Assembly: GCA_023079485.1 (NCBI GenBank) | Contig: CM041104.1 | Coordinates: forward strand, 6,928,864 to 6,992,863 | Length of the DNA stretch: 64,000 bases | Reading direction: 5' to 3' | Source of the DNA: Archilochus colubris | Taxonomy: Eukaryota > Chordata > Aves > Apodiformes > Trochilidae | Shown: positions 28,428 to 40,599 of the stretch, piece after piece | Position numbering within the stretch: the first letter of the stretch is position 1 | Layout: every line of letters begins with the position of its first letter | Program-made: the position numbers and the translations under genes | The notes under the pieces: generated by a model | The model's input: only the letters and a program-made list of their open reading frames with translations | What the model was told of the DNA's origin: nothing | Databases searched by the model: none

Positions 28428-28440
28428 GGGGGGGGGGGGG
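28428..28440. repeat. 13-base poly(G) run
   Basis: An uninterrupted run of 13 G inside a ZMYND8 intron. The true length may differ because such runs are error-prone in assembly. Confidence 0.9.
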
Positions 28441-29108
28441 CTTATCCTTCAAACCCTTACACATGATCCCCACATTGGTAGGAGCCTTGTTGTATTTTAA
28501 AATATTAAAAGCAAACTAATTTTGTAGTATTGTGATTCCAGCATGATGTCTCATTGAGATAGTCCTATAGAATTTGGAAGCATAGTAACTAGAGAGCTGT
28601 GTTCATTTCTTGACACTTTTGCTACTGTCTGGTGTTAGATCTCTGGGCTTGATATGTCAACTAAGGAAACTTGGGAAACAGATTTGAAGAGGGGAAAAAG
28701 GATGTGCTGTTCTACCTGAATGCTTTAGGGAACTTATTTAAACTCTGGCTCAGTTGATGTTCACATGCATTATTTGTGGCAGCACAACCTTTGTATTATG
28801 GGGGAAATAAGGGAGGGGAGAAAAATCAATTATCTAAAACTTTTGCCAGGGAATACTCCAGTTACACAAATCTGGAATTCCTTTCATATAGATGTCCTAC
28901 TTGAAACATCATGCTGTATACATTGATCATGTTCATAATGGAAATTGTTTTATTTACAAAGAAATAACCTGTGAATTCATTAAGATGCACATTTTTAACA
29001 CAAGCAAAACATCCAACTTAAATTTCATATTATTATATTGGTAACAACTAGGTGGAATTTATAGAAAAGCTGAGACTTCTACTGAGGTTGCCTGTGCTGT
29101 CTCTGCAG

Positions 29109-29198
29109 ATAGCAACAGGTGAGGCAAGCAACCAGCCTATAAAACTGGTCCAGGTACCGCAGACCACCACCTATATTCCAACAACTCAGCCCACAATT
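29109..29198 (+). CDS. ZMYND8: ZMYND8 exon w19: alternative-type C-terminal exon
   Basis: 90 nt, 30 codons, phase 0 at both ends. The acceptor is GTCTCTGCAG and the donor GTAAGT. It reads IATGEASNQP, then KLVQVPQTTTYIPTTQP. The sequence continues frame and phase from exon w18 exactly but does not match the human canonical tail that I recall, which is Ser-rich and ends in TFWD. It is rich in Thr, Pro and Gln. Assignment rests on splice signals, open frame and the downstream exon rather than homology. Confidence 0.75.
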
Positions 29199-30152
29199 GT
29201 AAGTACAAAATCACAATTTAAAGTCTGCAGTAGTACTGTTCCTGGCATTAAAATTGCTCAGTATTTCTGGGGGGTTGTCTCCATCTGCTGTTCTGTTGAG
29301 ATATGAATTCACTGGTATATCTCAACTTGCAGTGCAAAATGTCTTGTTTTGCTATGCAACATTCCACCCTTTCATGTCATCATTCATTATTACAAGGATT
29401 CAGAAATTGTCATGAAGTATAGCAGAGGCACTGAGGACAGTCAGATTTCCATTTTTCATTATTATGTTAATTATTTGTCCATTTCCTGTATATACTTGAC
29501 CACAATGTCAATGTAAATATATAGAATTCATTTTAAATATCTTTTAAATATCTTTTTGTCTATGGTATCCTAAAGAGATTTAATTAATTCTGAGCTATAC
29601 TTGATATTCTCGTGACATCTCAGTAACTATGAAAGAAAATATGCATTCATCAGTAGCTTATCTCCCATGCAGTCTTGCACATTCATGTTACGAAATCATG
29701 AGAAATAGCATTGCAATCAGACCTGTTTTTTCCATCAAAGACTTGATCAAGGACACTTGCATTCCCTGGTGTCAGTCACAGGTTATTGGACAGAAGTGAG
29801 TTCAATTTTTTTATTTTATGCACCACTGTATCCCATTCTTTCAACGGACTCTGTTCTGCAGTGCTCATTTCAGAGTCACCATGGCATCTGAGCTGACGTT
29901 CTTCTTGCTAAAAGGAAATAATGCTGATGCTGCACTGGTCACTGAGCAGCACACTCTGCCACAGTGCTGGGTTCAACAGAGAAACCCATGCATGGAGAAC
30001 TGGTTTATTTTCTGACTGGTTAGAGGGTTGATAATGGCTGTGTACCAATTTAACAGTGTTGTGGGGCTGAACTCTGTCTTTCTCTCTCCTTATGCACACA
30101 CATTTGACCCCCAGCCTCAGCTGCAGGATACACGTGTGTGTGTCTATGAATG

Positions 30153-30176
30153 CACACACACACACACACACACACA
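30153..30176. repeat. (CA)12 microsatellite
   Basis: Perfect CA dinucleotide run of 24 bases, with a shorter GT run about 10 bases upstream at 30133-30142. Intronic. Confidence 0.95.
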
Positions 30177-32332
30177 GAGTATGTCACAGCCATTATATTC
30201 CACACAGATGTTACTGCTCTTGGTGGGGATCATGACTTTTCACATTCCTAGTGGCATTTTAATGCAACTCATTTTGTCTCAACTGAGAGCACTGTGCACC
30301 TTTGCAGCACTGGTCCTAAATTGCTTGGACTGAATTACCGTAACAAGGTTTTTTATAGGTTTTAAAATCAACTAGCAAGCATCAAAGACGTTAGGCTCTT
30401 CTGTGAATAGCTGAGAGGTTGTAAGATCTTAAGGTGGTTTTGTGTAATATTCAGAAAGATGGTGGTTACTTTCATCGGTTTTCTGTAACACAAAGTGTTT
30501 TGAGTTATGTAAAGCATAATTGGAATGTCTGAAAGGTTTCAACCTTTATTTGTGCATGCTTAAAACTTTGTACACATTTGCATTAGTCTTGCACAGCTAC
30601 AAACACCTCTGTATTCTAATGACTGCACGTGCAATTTGAATAATTTTAAACCTTAGTGCATGTTTAATATGTATGCAAAATGTACATATGTGTAAAACTG
30701 GCAGAGGTGGAAAATTTACCTCTCAGGGAATGATCTTAACACATTTAAGGAGTCTTGCACATTCCATATCCCAATCGCTGGAAGAACTGAAACTTAATTT
30801 TTTTGTTTTTGTGTGTATATTTAAAAGGCAACTCTGGCAACCTAAATTTCCCCACCTGTAGTACTACCTGAGACTTACAGAATGGCTTTCTTAGGGTTCA
30901 ATTTTGGACTTCGTTTCCCACTCTGAATTTCTTCCTCTGAACAACTTAGTGTATCTTTTGGATACAATTTCCACTGAACTCTTTATGCACATCTGAAATC
31001 ATTGCAGGATGGCACCAACCATGAATTTATTTAGCAAGTTGGTTCCATGTTTGTTTTTTTATTCTTTCTGCAGTTAAAAAAATGTGAAAATATTAATTCC
31101 TGGTCTTTGCATTCCAGGGAATGGAATAAGTAGGCTCCTGGAAGGCATAGACTTTGTTGCAAAGAAGCTGATATACACTCTAGGCTGTAATCCATCTCAG
31201 TAGGGGTACTCACCATCCATACTGAACACCATTAAGACACTAATGTGATTTCTTAGAACAGTGTGGGGAAGCATTGGGCTTCAGTGAACTTGTATCTCTT
31301 CTTCCATGTTCTCTTTGGAATGGCACTGTCCCACCGGTGGGAAGGTCTGTGCATCCCTTTCAGATTCCTCAAAATCTCTTCCAATTTCTTCCACAGAATA
31401 CTGAGAACTGAAATGGATGCATTTGTTTGATCACCAGTTATGCATCACTGGAACTGTATGAAAACATACTTGCAGTTTGTATGGCACAGACACTTCAAGA
31501 CTTTCTCACATTTTTTGAGAAAGCTTAAGAGACAGACTTAAGATTCAATAAATCATTTTCCAGATCTTCCAGAATGATGTGACCATGACCAGATTGTTTA
31601 ACATTCTTGTGCCTTTGTCTCTGCATCTGTAGAATTAATTACCACCTATAGAGATGTCCTGAAACTTCATTTGTCAAGATTTATAAATCATGATCTGTAT
31701 GATGGAAGTGAAAAGTTTATTCTATATTAATATTTTTACAGGGTGTATAAGGCAGTTCCCAGTAATGCTGATGTTTTTGTTACTGATTGGTGCAAAAGCT
31801 AACTTAATTTTTTGTTCAAATAATTGTTCTTTGTTCTCTTCTGTGTAGACTGAATGCATGGGAGAGTTCTTTTCTGGGGAAAAAGATTTAAGTAATGTGT
31901 AACAAGACTATACTTAAAAACAAGGGTATTTTTGTACTCCAGTTTGATTTGTCAAAACTTTCAAGTGACAAAGGATTTTCTTAGTCCTTTTTCTTCTTCC
32001 CATGTATTAGTTTGGGGAAAATACATAACTGGAAGTAGTAACTCTGAAAACTTTATTCTCCAAGCACAGACAGAGTGTGTATAGTACCTACAGGACCACC
32101 TATCCCTGTAATTATATAGCAGTAATAATAATTTTAAAACCCTCTTGGCTATAGGAAAGTAAAGCACTACTTTCTGCCCTGGAATGAGGTAATACTGCAG
32201 TAATAAAGGTATTAATTCTTGTACAAAATTGGAACTTGTTCTGGGTTTTCCCTGGAAAATAAATCTATTTCTGTGGTCATGTTTATGTGACCTTTAACAT
32301 AACAATATGTTTCTCTTGGTTTTAATCCACAG

Positions 32333-32434
32333 ACCATTCCTGTGGTGGTAAGTCCTTCTGCTGGGACAGTGGCAATGAGAACTGGAGTTCAGTATGTTCA
32401 GACCACAATGCCAGTCCAAGTACGAAGAGTCTAA
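32333..32434 (+). CDS. ZMYND8: ZMYND8 exon w20: terminal coding exon and stop
   Basis: 102 nt of coding sequence, 33 residues and a TAA stop at 32432-32434. The acceptor is TTTTAATCCACAG. It encodes TIPVVVSPSAGT, then RTGVQYVQTTMP, ending VQVRRV. Its Val/Thr/Gln composition continues that of exon w19. A 3'UTR with poly(A) signals follows. Confidence 0.75.
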   Translation, partial: TIPVVVSPSAGTVAMRTGVQYVQTTMPVQVRRV

Positions 32435-33760
32435 CTGCTAACAAGAAGTCCATACAATTGTTGGAATAAATATATCCAATAGAAATGTGAAAAATACACA
32501 CAGTTCTTTGCATTAACCTCAAAGGTTCAGACTTAAGCTTTGTATATGTGTACAAAGCATTAACTACACTACATTAATGTAAAGCATTAGCGCTGGCTTA
32601 GAAAAGCTGAGGAGAGGTAAGATCCATATTAAATCTATGCTTCTTTTGTAAATAGTGTACAATTTGTGGATGTCATTAAAGTTAGAGTACCATCTCCTTT
32701 TTATATTTGTATTAACTTATAAAGAGTGTTTGAAATTGGAAAAGGAAGGTTTAAAACAGCCTTACCACAAGCTAACACTGAAAGCTGGTCTTGGGAAACT
32801 GCAGTAACGTATCAGATAAAATCTAAGAATCTGAACAACTTGATTTGCATTTGGATTGAAAAAAATTCTGCACTTTGAAACTCTTGTAGAATTTCTTTGA
32901 GCAGCCAAGTGATGAAGGGTATCTTTTTTCCATTTAATTGTATTAGGCAAGCAAATTATGACATTTCCAATCTGCAGACCTGAAATGCCTAAGATTTATA
33001 TTATTTTTTTTTCCACAATGACCAGACTGTTAACATTTACATTGTTTACAGGTTAAAATTAAGTTAGAACTTCATTCAGTCTAATATCAAAGAAGTTTGA
33101 AAGTGTAATACCAGCTGGTTGTAGCATGGTTTCTGATCAGTGGTATCAAAGATTGAGAAAAGTAAAGTTTGTTCCTATGCCTCACAGTTTTGTTTTCTTA
33201 AAAAATCCTCCAAAAGGACTTTGAACAAGTAGGTATGGAAAAAAACATGGATCAGGAAACATGAGCAAAGGACTTTTGATGCTGGGCCAGAGCATGTATT
33301 ATTTATATGATGGAGTTTATGTTTTTATGTAAGCATGAAACAGTACAGTATGAGAGAAAGTAACCCCTGAAAATGCTGTCTGTTACACTTATACTGTAGT
33401 ACCATTTTGTATGTTGTGTAAAACGAAAGCATTGAACAAAGCAAAGGTGATGTATGTATATGAGAAAATTAATTGTATGATATCATTCCAGTACATTCTG
33501 TTGTACATTTCAGTCATGTTGATTTCTCCCATTGTTTATAAAAATGCGGTTTGTACAGTCTCCAGCTAGTACCCATATTAGAGGGATAAGAATATTAGGA
33601 AAAAAAAAAGCAAGAACAGAATATTCGTGAATTGCAGTTGTGTCAAAAATAGCCTAGCTGGCCTTATTTGTGGAGCATAATTGCTTTTAGCATATGGAAG
33701 TATTTTTTCACATTTTCTTTGTATAAAATTTGTATTAAACTTAAATATCTTTTTTGACAA
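32435..33760 (+). other. ZMYND8: ZMYND8 3' untranslated region
   Basis: AT-rich sequence after the stop, rich in TGTA and ATTT motifs typical of vertebrate 3'UTRs. It has an internal ATTAAA at 32676-32681 and a likely main ATTAAA at 33734-33739, the latter followed by a T/G-rich element (TTGTGTTTCTTTGTG). The 3' end is therefore placed near 33755-33765. Confidence 0.7.
33734..33739 (+). terminator. ZMYND8: ZMYND8 poly(A) signal ATTAAA
   Basis: ATTAAA hexamer with a downstream TTGTGTTTCTTTGTG element at the usual distance. A second ATTAAA at 33846-33851 could serve a slightly longer transcript. Confidence 0.6.
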
Positions 33761-34128
33761 TTGTGTTTCTTTGTGACTAAAACAGGTGACACACACAATA
33801 TGCTTTGGGTTTCTCCAGTTTTCCAAGGAACTTCACAATTTTTTAATTAAACTGTTTTAGAAAAATGTTCTGTGTTCCTGGATTTCCAGTTCTGCTTCAG
33901 CCTGGATCAATGTTCATTTCTGCTTAGTCTCAAAACAATGAAATTTCTGTTTTCCTTCCTCTTTTAAAAACTCATTGTTACAAAGCACCATCCTCAGGTA
34001 CTGCTACGATTGCCTGATCTGTTCAGTTGTGCTAAATGCTGAGAATTTGGTTTTGTGTCCCTAATGTTCACTGGGTGTCAAGGCTGCAACTCCAGGGTTG
34101 TGGCACAGCCCTGACAAGCTGCAGTTTT

Positions 34129-34187
34129 GGGGGGCAGCTGCCTGGGGGGGAAGGAGGTGTTGGGCATTTGGGGTCTGTGGGGCTGGG
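34129..34187 (+). other. G-rich, quadruplex-prone block
   Basis: Within 59 bases the plus strand has G runs of 6 (34129-34134), 7 (34144-34150), 3 (34162-34164), 4 (34170-34173), 4 (34179-34182) and 3 (34185-34187), with short loops. This meets the usual G-quadruplex pattern. It lies about 370 bases after the ZMYND8 poly(A) signal on the strand that would be transcribed past it. Confidence 0.7.
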
Positions 34188-37100
34188 CAGCCAGGAGAGC
34201 TGCAGAAAAAACTCCTGGGAGGAGCCAGGTGAAACAGTGCAATTATAACATGGTTTTTCTACCCCCAAGGATGCCGTGTAGTTTTGCAAGTATTTTCTTT
34301 GCTGTTTCTCTGGTTACTTGACCAAATGCTGTGTTCTGTTGTTGAACTTGAACTCGTCAAAGGTGGGCAAGGCCCAAGTGTGATTTCAGTCAAAACTCTT
34401 TTCAGAAAAGGTTCAGATCTGGTTTAACAGGTTTTTGACTAGAAATGTGAAGACCCAAGCAGATGCTTTCTTTTGGTGTGTGTTATATCAATGGTTTTTT
34501 TATTTACTTTGCTACAACTTGCTAGAAGTGCCAGTGAGAGCTGATGGGTGGAGAGGCCTCAGGGATAAGGTTTATGAAGGGCAATAAGAAAGTTGACTGA
34601 AAAGTCCTTCACCTGAAGTGTGGAGAGGGGAAAGTAGGGGGTGGGAGAAGAGTGTGTGGTGTGGATCAGTCCCTGCAAAACTCAAGAGTTGGGCTTTTGC
34701 AAAGGAATGTGTTATGTGAAGTGTTGCAAGGCACACTGTACAGGCATCCCAGGATGAGCATCCTGGTCATCAGGCAAAGCATTCTGAGCTGGGAAATGTA
34801 CCTGAGCTTTAGACCAGGCCAAAGCCCAGGAAGAACTGAAATATGATAATCTGAGCAAAGGAGAGGCAATAGCAACTCCATTGAATAGAGAGGCTGTTTC
34901 TGATCCCTGTCTGCTGGAGGATTTCTTTCACTCTTGTTTCCTGCTGACAGTACAGATCATGAACCTGTCCTGCTCTCTGAATGACCTTTGTTGTGGGTGC
35001 ACATTTTCCAGTGTGTTGCTTCTTTTGCTACTCCTCATTTTAAGTGTTCAGTATGTTCCCTGTTCTCAGGACTTCCCATTCCTCTTAGCTCATTTTTCCA
35101 AAAACATAGATGAAACTTGGGATATGGTAAAGAATCTTCAGGTTTTGTTCTACTCCCATTTTACATTTTGAAATCTATAGTATGTTTTAAATCAAATTTT
35201 GTCTTTTAAATGTCTTTTTAAATCAAATATTATCTTCTCATTTAGAATCCTGGCGTGCAAGAAAGCCTTATGGTGAAAAGTAGAAGAGAAAGGATACTGT
35301 GAATTCTTATGATGAATTTTTGCACAGGACCTTGCAATTCTGTTGAGAATTATTAGATATGAAGTTCTGGTCAAGCTGCAGCTAATTAAAACTTCAGGGA
35401 TAAAACCTGATGAACCCTACAGTCTGTTACTTAAGAACAACTGCAGTAAGTGGAGAATGTCCTTACCTGACAGAAAAGAGATGATGGAGAAACATCAGAA
35501 AAAAAGGTAACACAGAAATGTTAAACACTGAGGAAAAGTGGGAGGAATTGCTCTGGCACTCAGATCCCACTTCCTGGGGTGCCAGGCCATAGCACACGTG
35601 CATTTTAAACCCTGTATTTTTTGGAAATCAAATATGAATATCTGGGGCCCACGTGGTGGCAAAGCCTCTTTACAAAAGATTATGAAACCTGTTAAGATTA
35701 TGTCCTAGGGAGGATCTGACCATGAAATGATGGGAACATTAGCAACCAGTAACTTGTAGTTTATAAAAGCTGATTTCTTTTACTCTGCAGCACTATTGTC
35801 ACGTGAGTTATCTATAAGGAAATGGTAGAGCAAAAGATACTTTGGGAAATGTGATGAATGTCACATCAGTGGGCATCTGGTATTGGCTTCTTTTTCATTT
35901 TTGGAGAAGTATTTTTCTCCTTGAAGTGCTAAAAGAAGCTGTGATAGCAGCTACTGCACCCTTCTGCTTACAGTCCCATTTAAAACTTCAACCCCTGTTA
36001 TCACACTTTATGTCTTCTTCACATCTCCCTTTCTATTTAAGATACAAAATGTCTGTATTAAGAGGTTCAGGCATGTACTAACATACTAAACATTTTTTGA
36101 CAGAACAGATTTGGACATCTGCTGTACATTTGAACCATGGTACTAATGTGGCTTGCTTGGTTTGTTCACCTCAGATTCAGCTACACTGCAACTTACTTGG
36201 TGACCTTGCCACATCGTTGTACTCCAGTCTGGTCAGTGGTGCAACTAAGCAAGGATGTACAAATAGATAAAAACACAGGTGACAGAGCTGAGCAAGGGCT
36301 GTAGGTGTTTGTGCCTGTGTGCTTCTGTATGCTCATGAGTAAAGAGTTACCAGTGCCCTCTTCTAGCCATCACAGATTCCTTTAATAGCAAATCCTGATA
36401 CTCTTGCTGTAGTGAGAGGGGAACAGGGGCGACAGTGGCTGTCACTGCCTGACTGACAAACAAGTGCTCCTAATGCTGCCTCAGCTCTGTCACCTGTGGG
36501 TTAGCAAAAGTCACTGGCTGAGAGGAACATGGAGAAATCACTTATAGCCATGGTATATGGAACACAGGCACTAACAGAACAGGCCCAAAGCTCTGCCAAG
36601 AACTTTAGAGACAGAAACAAGAGAGCTGCAGAATCTTTTATGTAGATTCAGAAAGCAAAATCATCTAAGAGGCTTTAGGAAAAAAAAAAAATCAGTATTT
36701 ATATAATTGATTCAATTAAGGCAGGTGTTAAATCTGGAATTTCAAGGAAGAGCAATTACCTATTGACAGGGTGTTAAAAGCTAAAGTTGTGCTTTCCTAG
36801 GAGTCTGCCATCCCTGGCATGTGTGCTTTCAAAGGTTTTATTTACAGGTGTGCTTATCTTGCAAGCATCTGCCAATTCTCCACTGAGTTTGATTCCTTGA
36901 GTTGTGACAGAACTTCCTATTTGTGCAAGTCTCAGAGCTAGAAAACCTTGAGGGAAAAATTCTGCCACACTTGCTTCTGAGGAGGCCCCGAGACAAGCAA
37001 AACCTCTGCTGAAAACATCACATTTTATTTTGTGTTGTACTCACCCCAGAGAGCACCTCTTTTGTCTCCAAAGCACGTACTGAAAGGATGTTTGACAAGT

Positions 37101-37749
37101 ACAGCAAGCATGTTTTACAGCTGCTGCACGGCTGCTACCTCTTGAGCCAAAGACTCAGATCAGGTTATTTTGAGATCAGATTTTCTGTCCAAGTCCAGCA
37201 GAAAATCCTCTCTCAGCTCTAGCAATGAATCTGTTTCCCAGGGTGAATGTTTTTAGATGTTAACAATGTCATTCAGGCTTGTGGAGCTCAGGTCACACTT
37301 CTAACTCGTGCTGCCTTTACTTGTTTGAGCTTGATTCACACATCATAGGCAAGGGAATTGTGTTACTTGCTGCATGTCTCTCTCTTAACACCTTGTTCCA
37401 GTGAGGCTCTGATCCTTCTGAGGTTATTTGGTGCCACAGCAAGAATGAGCAGTTTTGAAAATGAATTAGGGATTCATCCAAGCCCAGATAATTGAATTAT
37501 TTTGACAGCAAGAATTAACAGCCCAGCTCAGCAGAAGTCCTAAAACTGAAGCTTACTTGTAGATGCATTTATTTACATAAAAATAAATATGAACAGCTGC
37601 AGTATTTTCTTGCCTTTTATCTTCCTCTGGAGGACAAGTTAGATTTGCTGAATGCCCATGTTCTCTCCCAGCAGACACAGTCACTGACAGTCTTCAGTCT
37701 TGGCCTCACCACCAGACAGAATAACTGGTTACAGACTCATTTTTGCACC

Positions 37750-37801
37750 CCAGGGCTCTGTTCAAAGTCCTTCTAGTCCAACCTCACCTTGAAACAGGGA
37801 C
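37750..37801 (-). repeat. Degenerate CR1-like fragment
   Basis: The plus strand contains TCTAGTCCAACCTCACCTTG followed by AAACAGGGACC, which resembles the internal part of the CR1 3' region next to the tail. The copy is short and diverged, so the call is tentative. Confidence 0.4.
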
Positions 37802-37869
37802 CTTGAATTCTGCATAAACCTCTAGATTTCCAAGAGTGGCTGGAGAGAAGAGAAGGCAGGTAATCTATT

Positions 37870-38654
37870 CCCCAAAATGTAAACACGTTTTTATTTAATG
37901 CCTTTCACTCATCACAAGGTACTTTTTCCCCACCCCCAGCCCCCAAAACCAAGATGGCAGCATAAGGCACCGTGTAGACACATGCACAGTCCACATACCA
38001 TCTATGCAAGATTTAAGAACACAGCTATAGTTCTTCCCAACAGTACCATGTGTCCATATTATTAATGTACACAATATGATTTTCCCCAGAGCTTGTTCTG
38101 AAGAAATGAACAATTAATTTAGAACAGTAAGACTTCCCCACCCACCCATCCCAACAATCCAGATTAAAAACACAGGTACAGAGCTTAATAGCAGAGTAAT
38201 GAGATTAGTTCATAAATTAAAAAATACAAAAAAAAAAAAAAAATCAACAGTTTCACTCTTATTTTCAGAAGGTCCCATGTGATGTTATGTACTGTGCAGA
38301 GACTCCTTACTATGTCTTCTTCCCCTTTCAAAAGCAAGAAACCTGACAAGTAGATTGTTTGCCACTGATGACAAAAAGGCAGTAACAGCTCTATGCATCC
38401 GTCCCAGCCATGAATAGCTGCAGGATCCTCAATGAGTTATCTGAAGGCTTTTCCTCTGTCCAAAGGAAGAAGGACTTGATACAATGTTCTTTGGCTGCAA
38501 GTTCTTAAAGGCTTCCACTGAAAGGGGTCTCCTTCAAAAAAAAGAAAAACTGCAGTTGCTGTGGGATTTTTTTACTAAGAAAATGTTGAGGAATAGGTGG
38601 AACCGATGTAAAAGTTTGAGTGAAGCCCTCACAGTGCTAAGATGTTGGGGTCTG
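37870..38654 (-). other. EYA2: EYA2 3' untranslated region (inferred)
   Basis: Sequence between the EYA2 stop codon and the first good poly(A) signal on the minus strand. It contains a plus-strand A-run at about 38228-38243. The end is inferred from the AATAAA signal only. Confidence 0.5.
37890..37895 (-). terminator. EYA2: EYA2 poly(A) signal AATAAA (minus strand)
   Basis: The plus strand reads TTTATT, giving AATAAA on the minus strand, about 760 bases after the EYA2 stop. A T/G-rich stretch (GTGTTTACATTTTGGGG on the minus strand) follows. Cleavage is expected near 37865-37875. Confidence 0.5.
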
Positions 38655-38735
38655 CTACAAATATTCAAGTTCCAAGGCGTGCCGAAGAGCTTCCAGGTCA
38701 GCGTGACAAGAGATTCTCCAGAAGGGCATGTTGTG
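38655..38735 (-). CDS. EYA2: EYA2 exon w10: last coding exon
   Basis: 81 nt including the TAG stop (plus positions 38655-38657). It encodes HNMPFWRISCHADLE, then ALRHALELEYL, the invariant end of the EYA domain. The acceptor on the minus strand is CACTCTAG. Phase 0 matches exon w9. Confidence 0.97.
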   Translation of the reverse strand, partial: HNMPFWRISCHADLEALRHALELEYL

Positions 38736-39636
38736 CTAGAGTGAAACCAAAAGAGGGCATTTTTTGGTTTTTATTTAATACTGTGATCAAAACAACGTTC
38801 TCAGCGTGCACCCTGAGGAACAGAGCTTTGGGCTTGGGCCACCGGGATGTCACAGTGTCAGAGGTAAGGAGGCTGATCTTAGGAAGGAAGGGTGTGGGGG
38901 CTTTCTGTTTGCTGGTACTTTGCTTCTATGCAGAGAGGAAGACAGATCCTCCATGATTTGGGAGTGCTCTGTTTCAGAGGTGGCATAGGATGTGGGCTGG
39001 CTTTCTGAATGTACTGGCCTCTGAACTATAATTTCCTTTTTTTTCATGGATTGCTTAGGAATGTTTCCAGAATTGCATTCCTTCCAGAAACACTTTTCTT
39101 GCCACTTAGTGATGTTGCCCTACTGTAACAAGTTATACAAGAATCTCAGACTCTCTGGAAAGCATCATAATCCTGTCCTGCAACACCAATTTCAAAGTTG
39201 TCTTACCTACTGCTATGAATGCTGTTGCCAGTGCTTCACATGCAAGTAAACAACATATGTATAAAGGAGCTATTAAAATTTACAAAATTGTAAACAGAAG
39301 AAAATAATACCACACAGAGTCAAAATGCTTTTTAACAATTCCCTTCCAATTAACTAATGCAGCAGGTCATACTGCATTTTCTGGAATTGTAGGAACTGGA
39401 GTCATTGCTCAGATCAGGTATACATTTAATGTAACACTGCTGCCTCAAAGAAAGGCTTGTATGACAGCTTGTCCTCAAGAAACTTCCCTAATTCCCATTT
39501 TTAAGAAACTCTCTTACAGTCTTCTCATGCCTTCCAGCTCTTCAATTCATATTTACTGTGATAAATCTAAAGTCAGGTATACAAATGTACAAGTCCTAAG
39601 CAGTGAGTTTTGGCAAAGATGTCTAAAGTCATCTTT

Positions 39637-39702
39637 ACCTACAGGTAACCTACAGGTCATCTGTAGGTTGACCTACAGGTCATCTTGACCTGTCATCTTG
39701 AC
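39637..39702. repeat. Short imperfect tandem/inverted repeat (CTACAGGTCAT units)
   Basis: ACCTACAGGT occurs twice and CTACAGGTCATC occurs twice, with an inverted copy (CTGTAGGTTGAC) between them, followed by two CATCTTGAC units. This is a local duplication capable of hairpin formation, in the last EYA2 intron. Confidence 0.75.
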
Positions 39703-40599
39703 TCATCTCTTCAAAACTGTGAATATCCTATAGGGCTACCAGACTTGCATCTGAAACAGGATGAAGTACCAACTTCTTTTAAAGTGATGTGAAGCAAATG
39801 CAGTTCAAATGTGGAGGGGACCTGAGATGGCAACTGTAATCTGGTAAAGTACAAATAGTGCTCTGAAAGCATTACTGTAGTAACAGTTCTGCAATCATCA
39901 GCAATAGCTACAATGCCTGTGGTGGATTGCAAAGAGATAACCTTAAAATAATTAGAACTTGCTATTAGACGTGAGATACAGCTTTTTGTGGTACGTTCTG
40001 GTGACCCTGGAGTTTAAACTGGGTTTGTTATTTATTGAAAACAGATAAAGCAGTTTTATTCTGATCAGAGACACAGCTCATTTCTGCACCTAAGATGTTA
40101 TAAAAATATTTCAGGTTTTGATTTTCTTAGCTTCCTCTCAAAATTCTGGTCTCTCTACAGTCAGCCATATGTATTGCAGTAACAAACATACAGAACGCCT
40201 GAAGTGACAGAGCTTGCTCCCTTCCAATGTGTTAATAAAATTTCTGAGGATTTTATCACTGTAAATTATTCAACCATGAACATACTGCTTCTGTTTAAGA
40301 AGTACAGACAAAGCTTTAGATAACTTCCTCGACAGATGATTCTGATGAAGGGAGGTGTTCCTCTTTCAAGTGTACCTACCTGTGTTAAAAAAAAAAAACA
40401 ACTTCTGACTTTCCAGATGTTTAGTTTACAGAGTGTCTGTTTACACTCCTCTGATGTTTAAATACAGCTCAAGCTTCCCTCTGGTATGTTGCCTATCAGT
40501 AAACAAATGTTTCCTTCAAGCTATTTATCAGTGTGTGTAGAGACAGCAAGCAAACACAGACCTCTGAGGTGACTAGAATCCATTGGTCTGCAGTTTCAC

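Larger units (their letters stand above)
33766..37868. other. Intergenic interval between convergent ZMYND8 and EYA2
   Basis: About 4.1 kb separating the two 3' ends. It holds the G-rich block at 34129-34187, an A-run at about 36679-36691 and a degenerate CR1-like scrap near 37.75 kb. No coding exon or RNA gene was recognised. Short open frames here show no family resemblance. Confidence 0.7.

Noticed and set aside
38484..38956. Plus-strand open frames over the last EYA2 exon
   Set aside because: They are antisense to the exon encoding the invariant EYA C terminus, so they are shadows.
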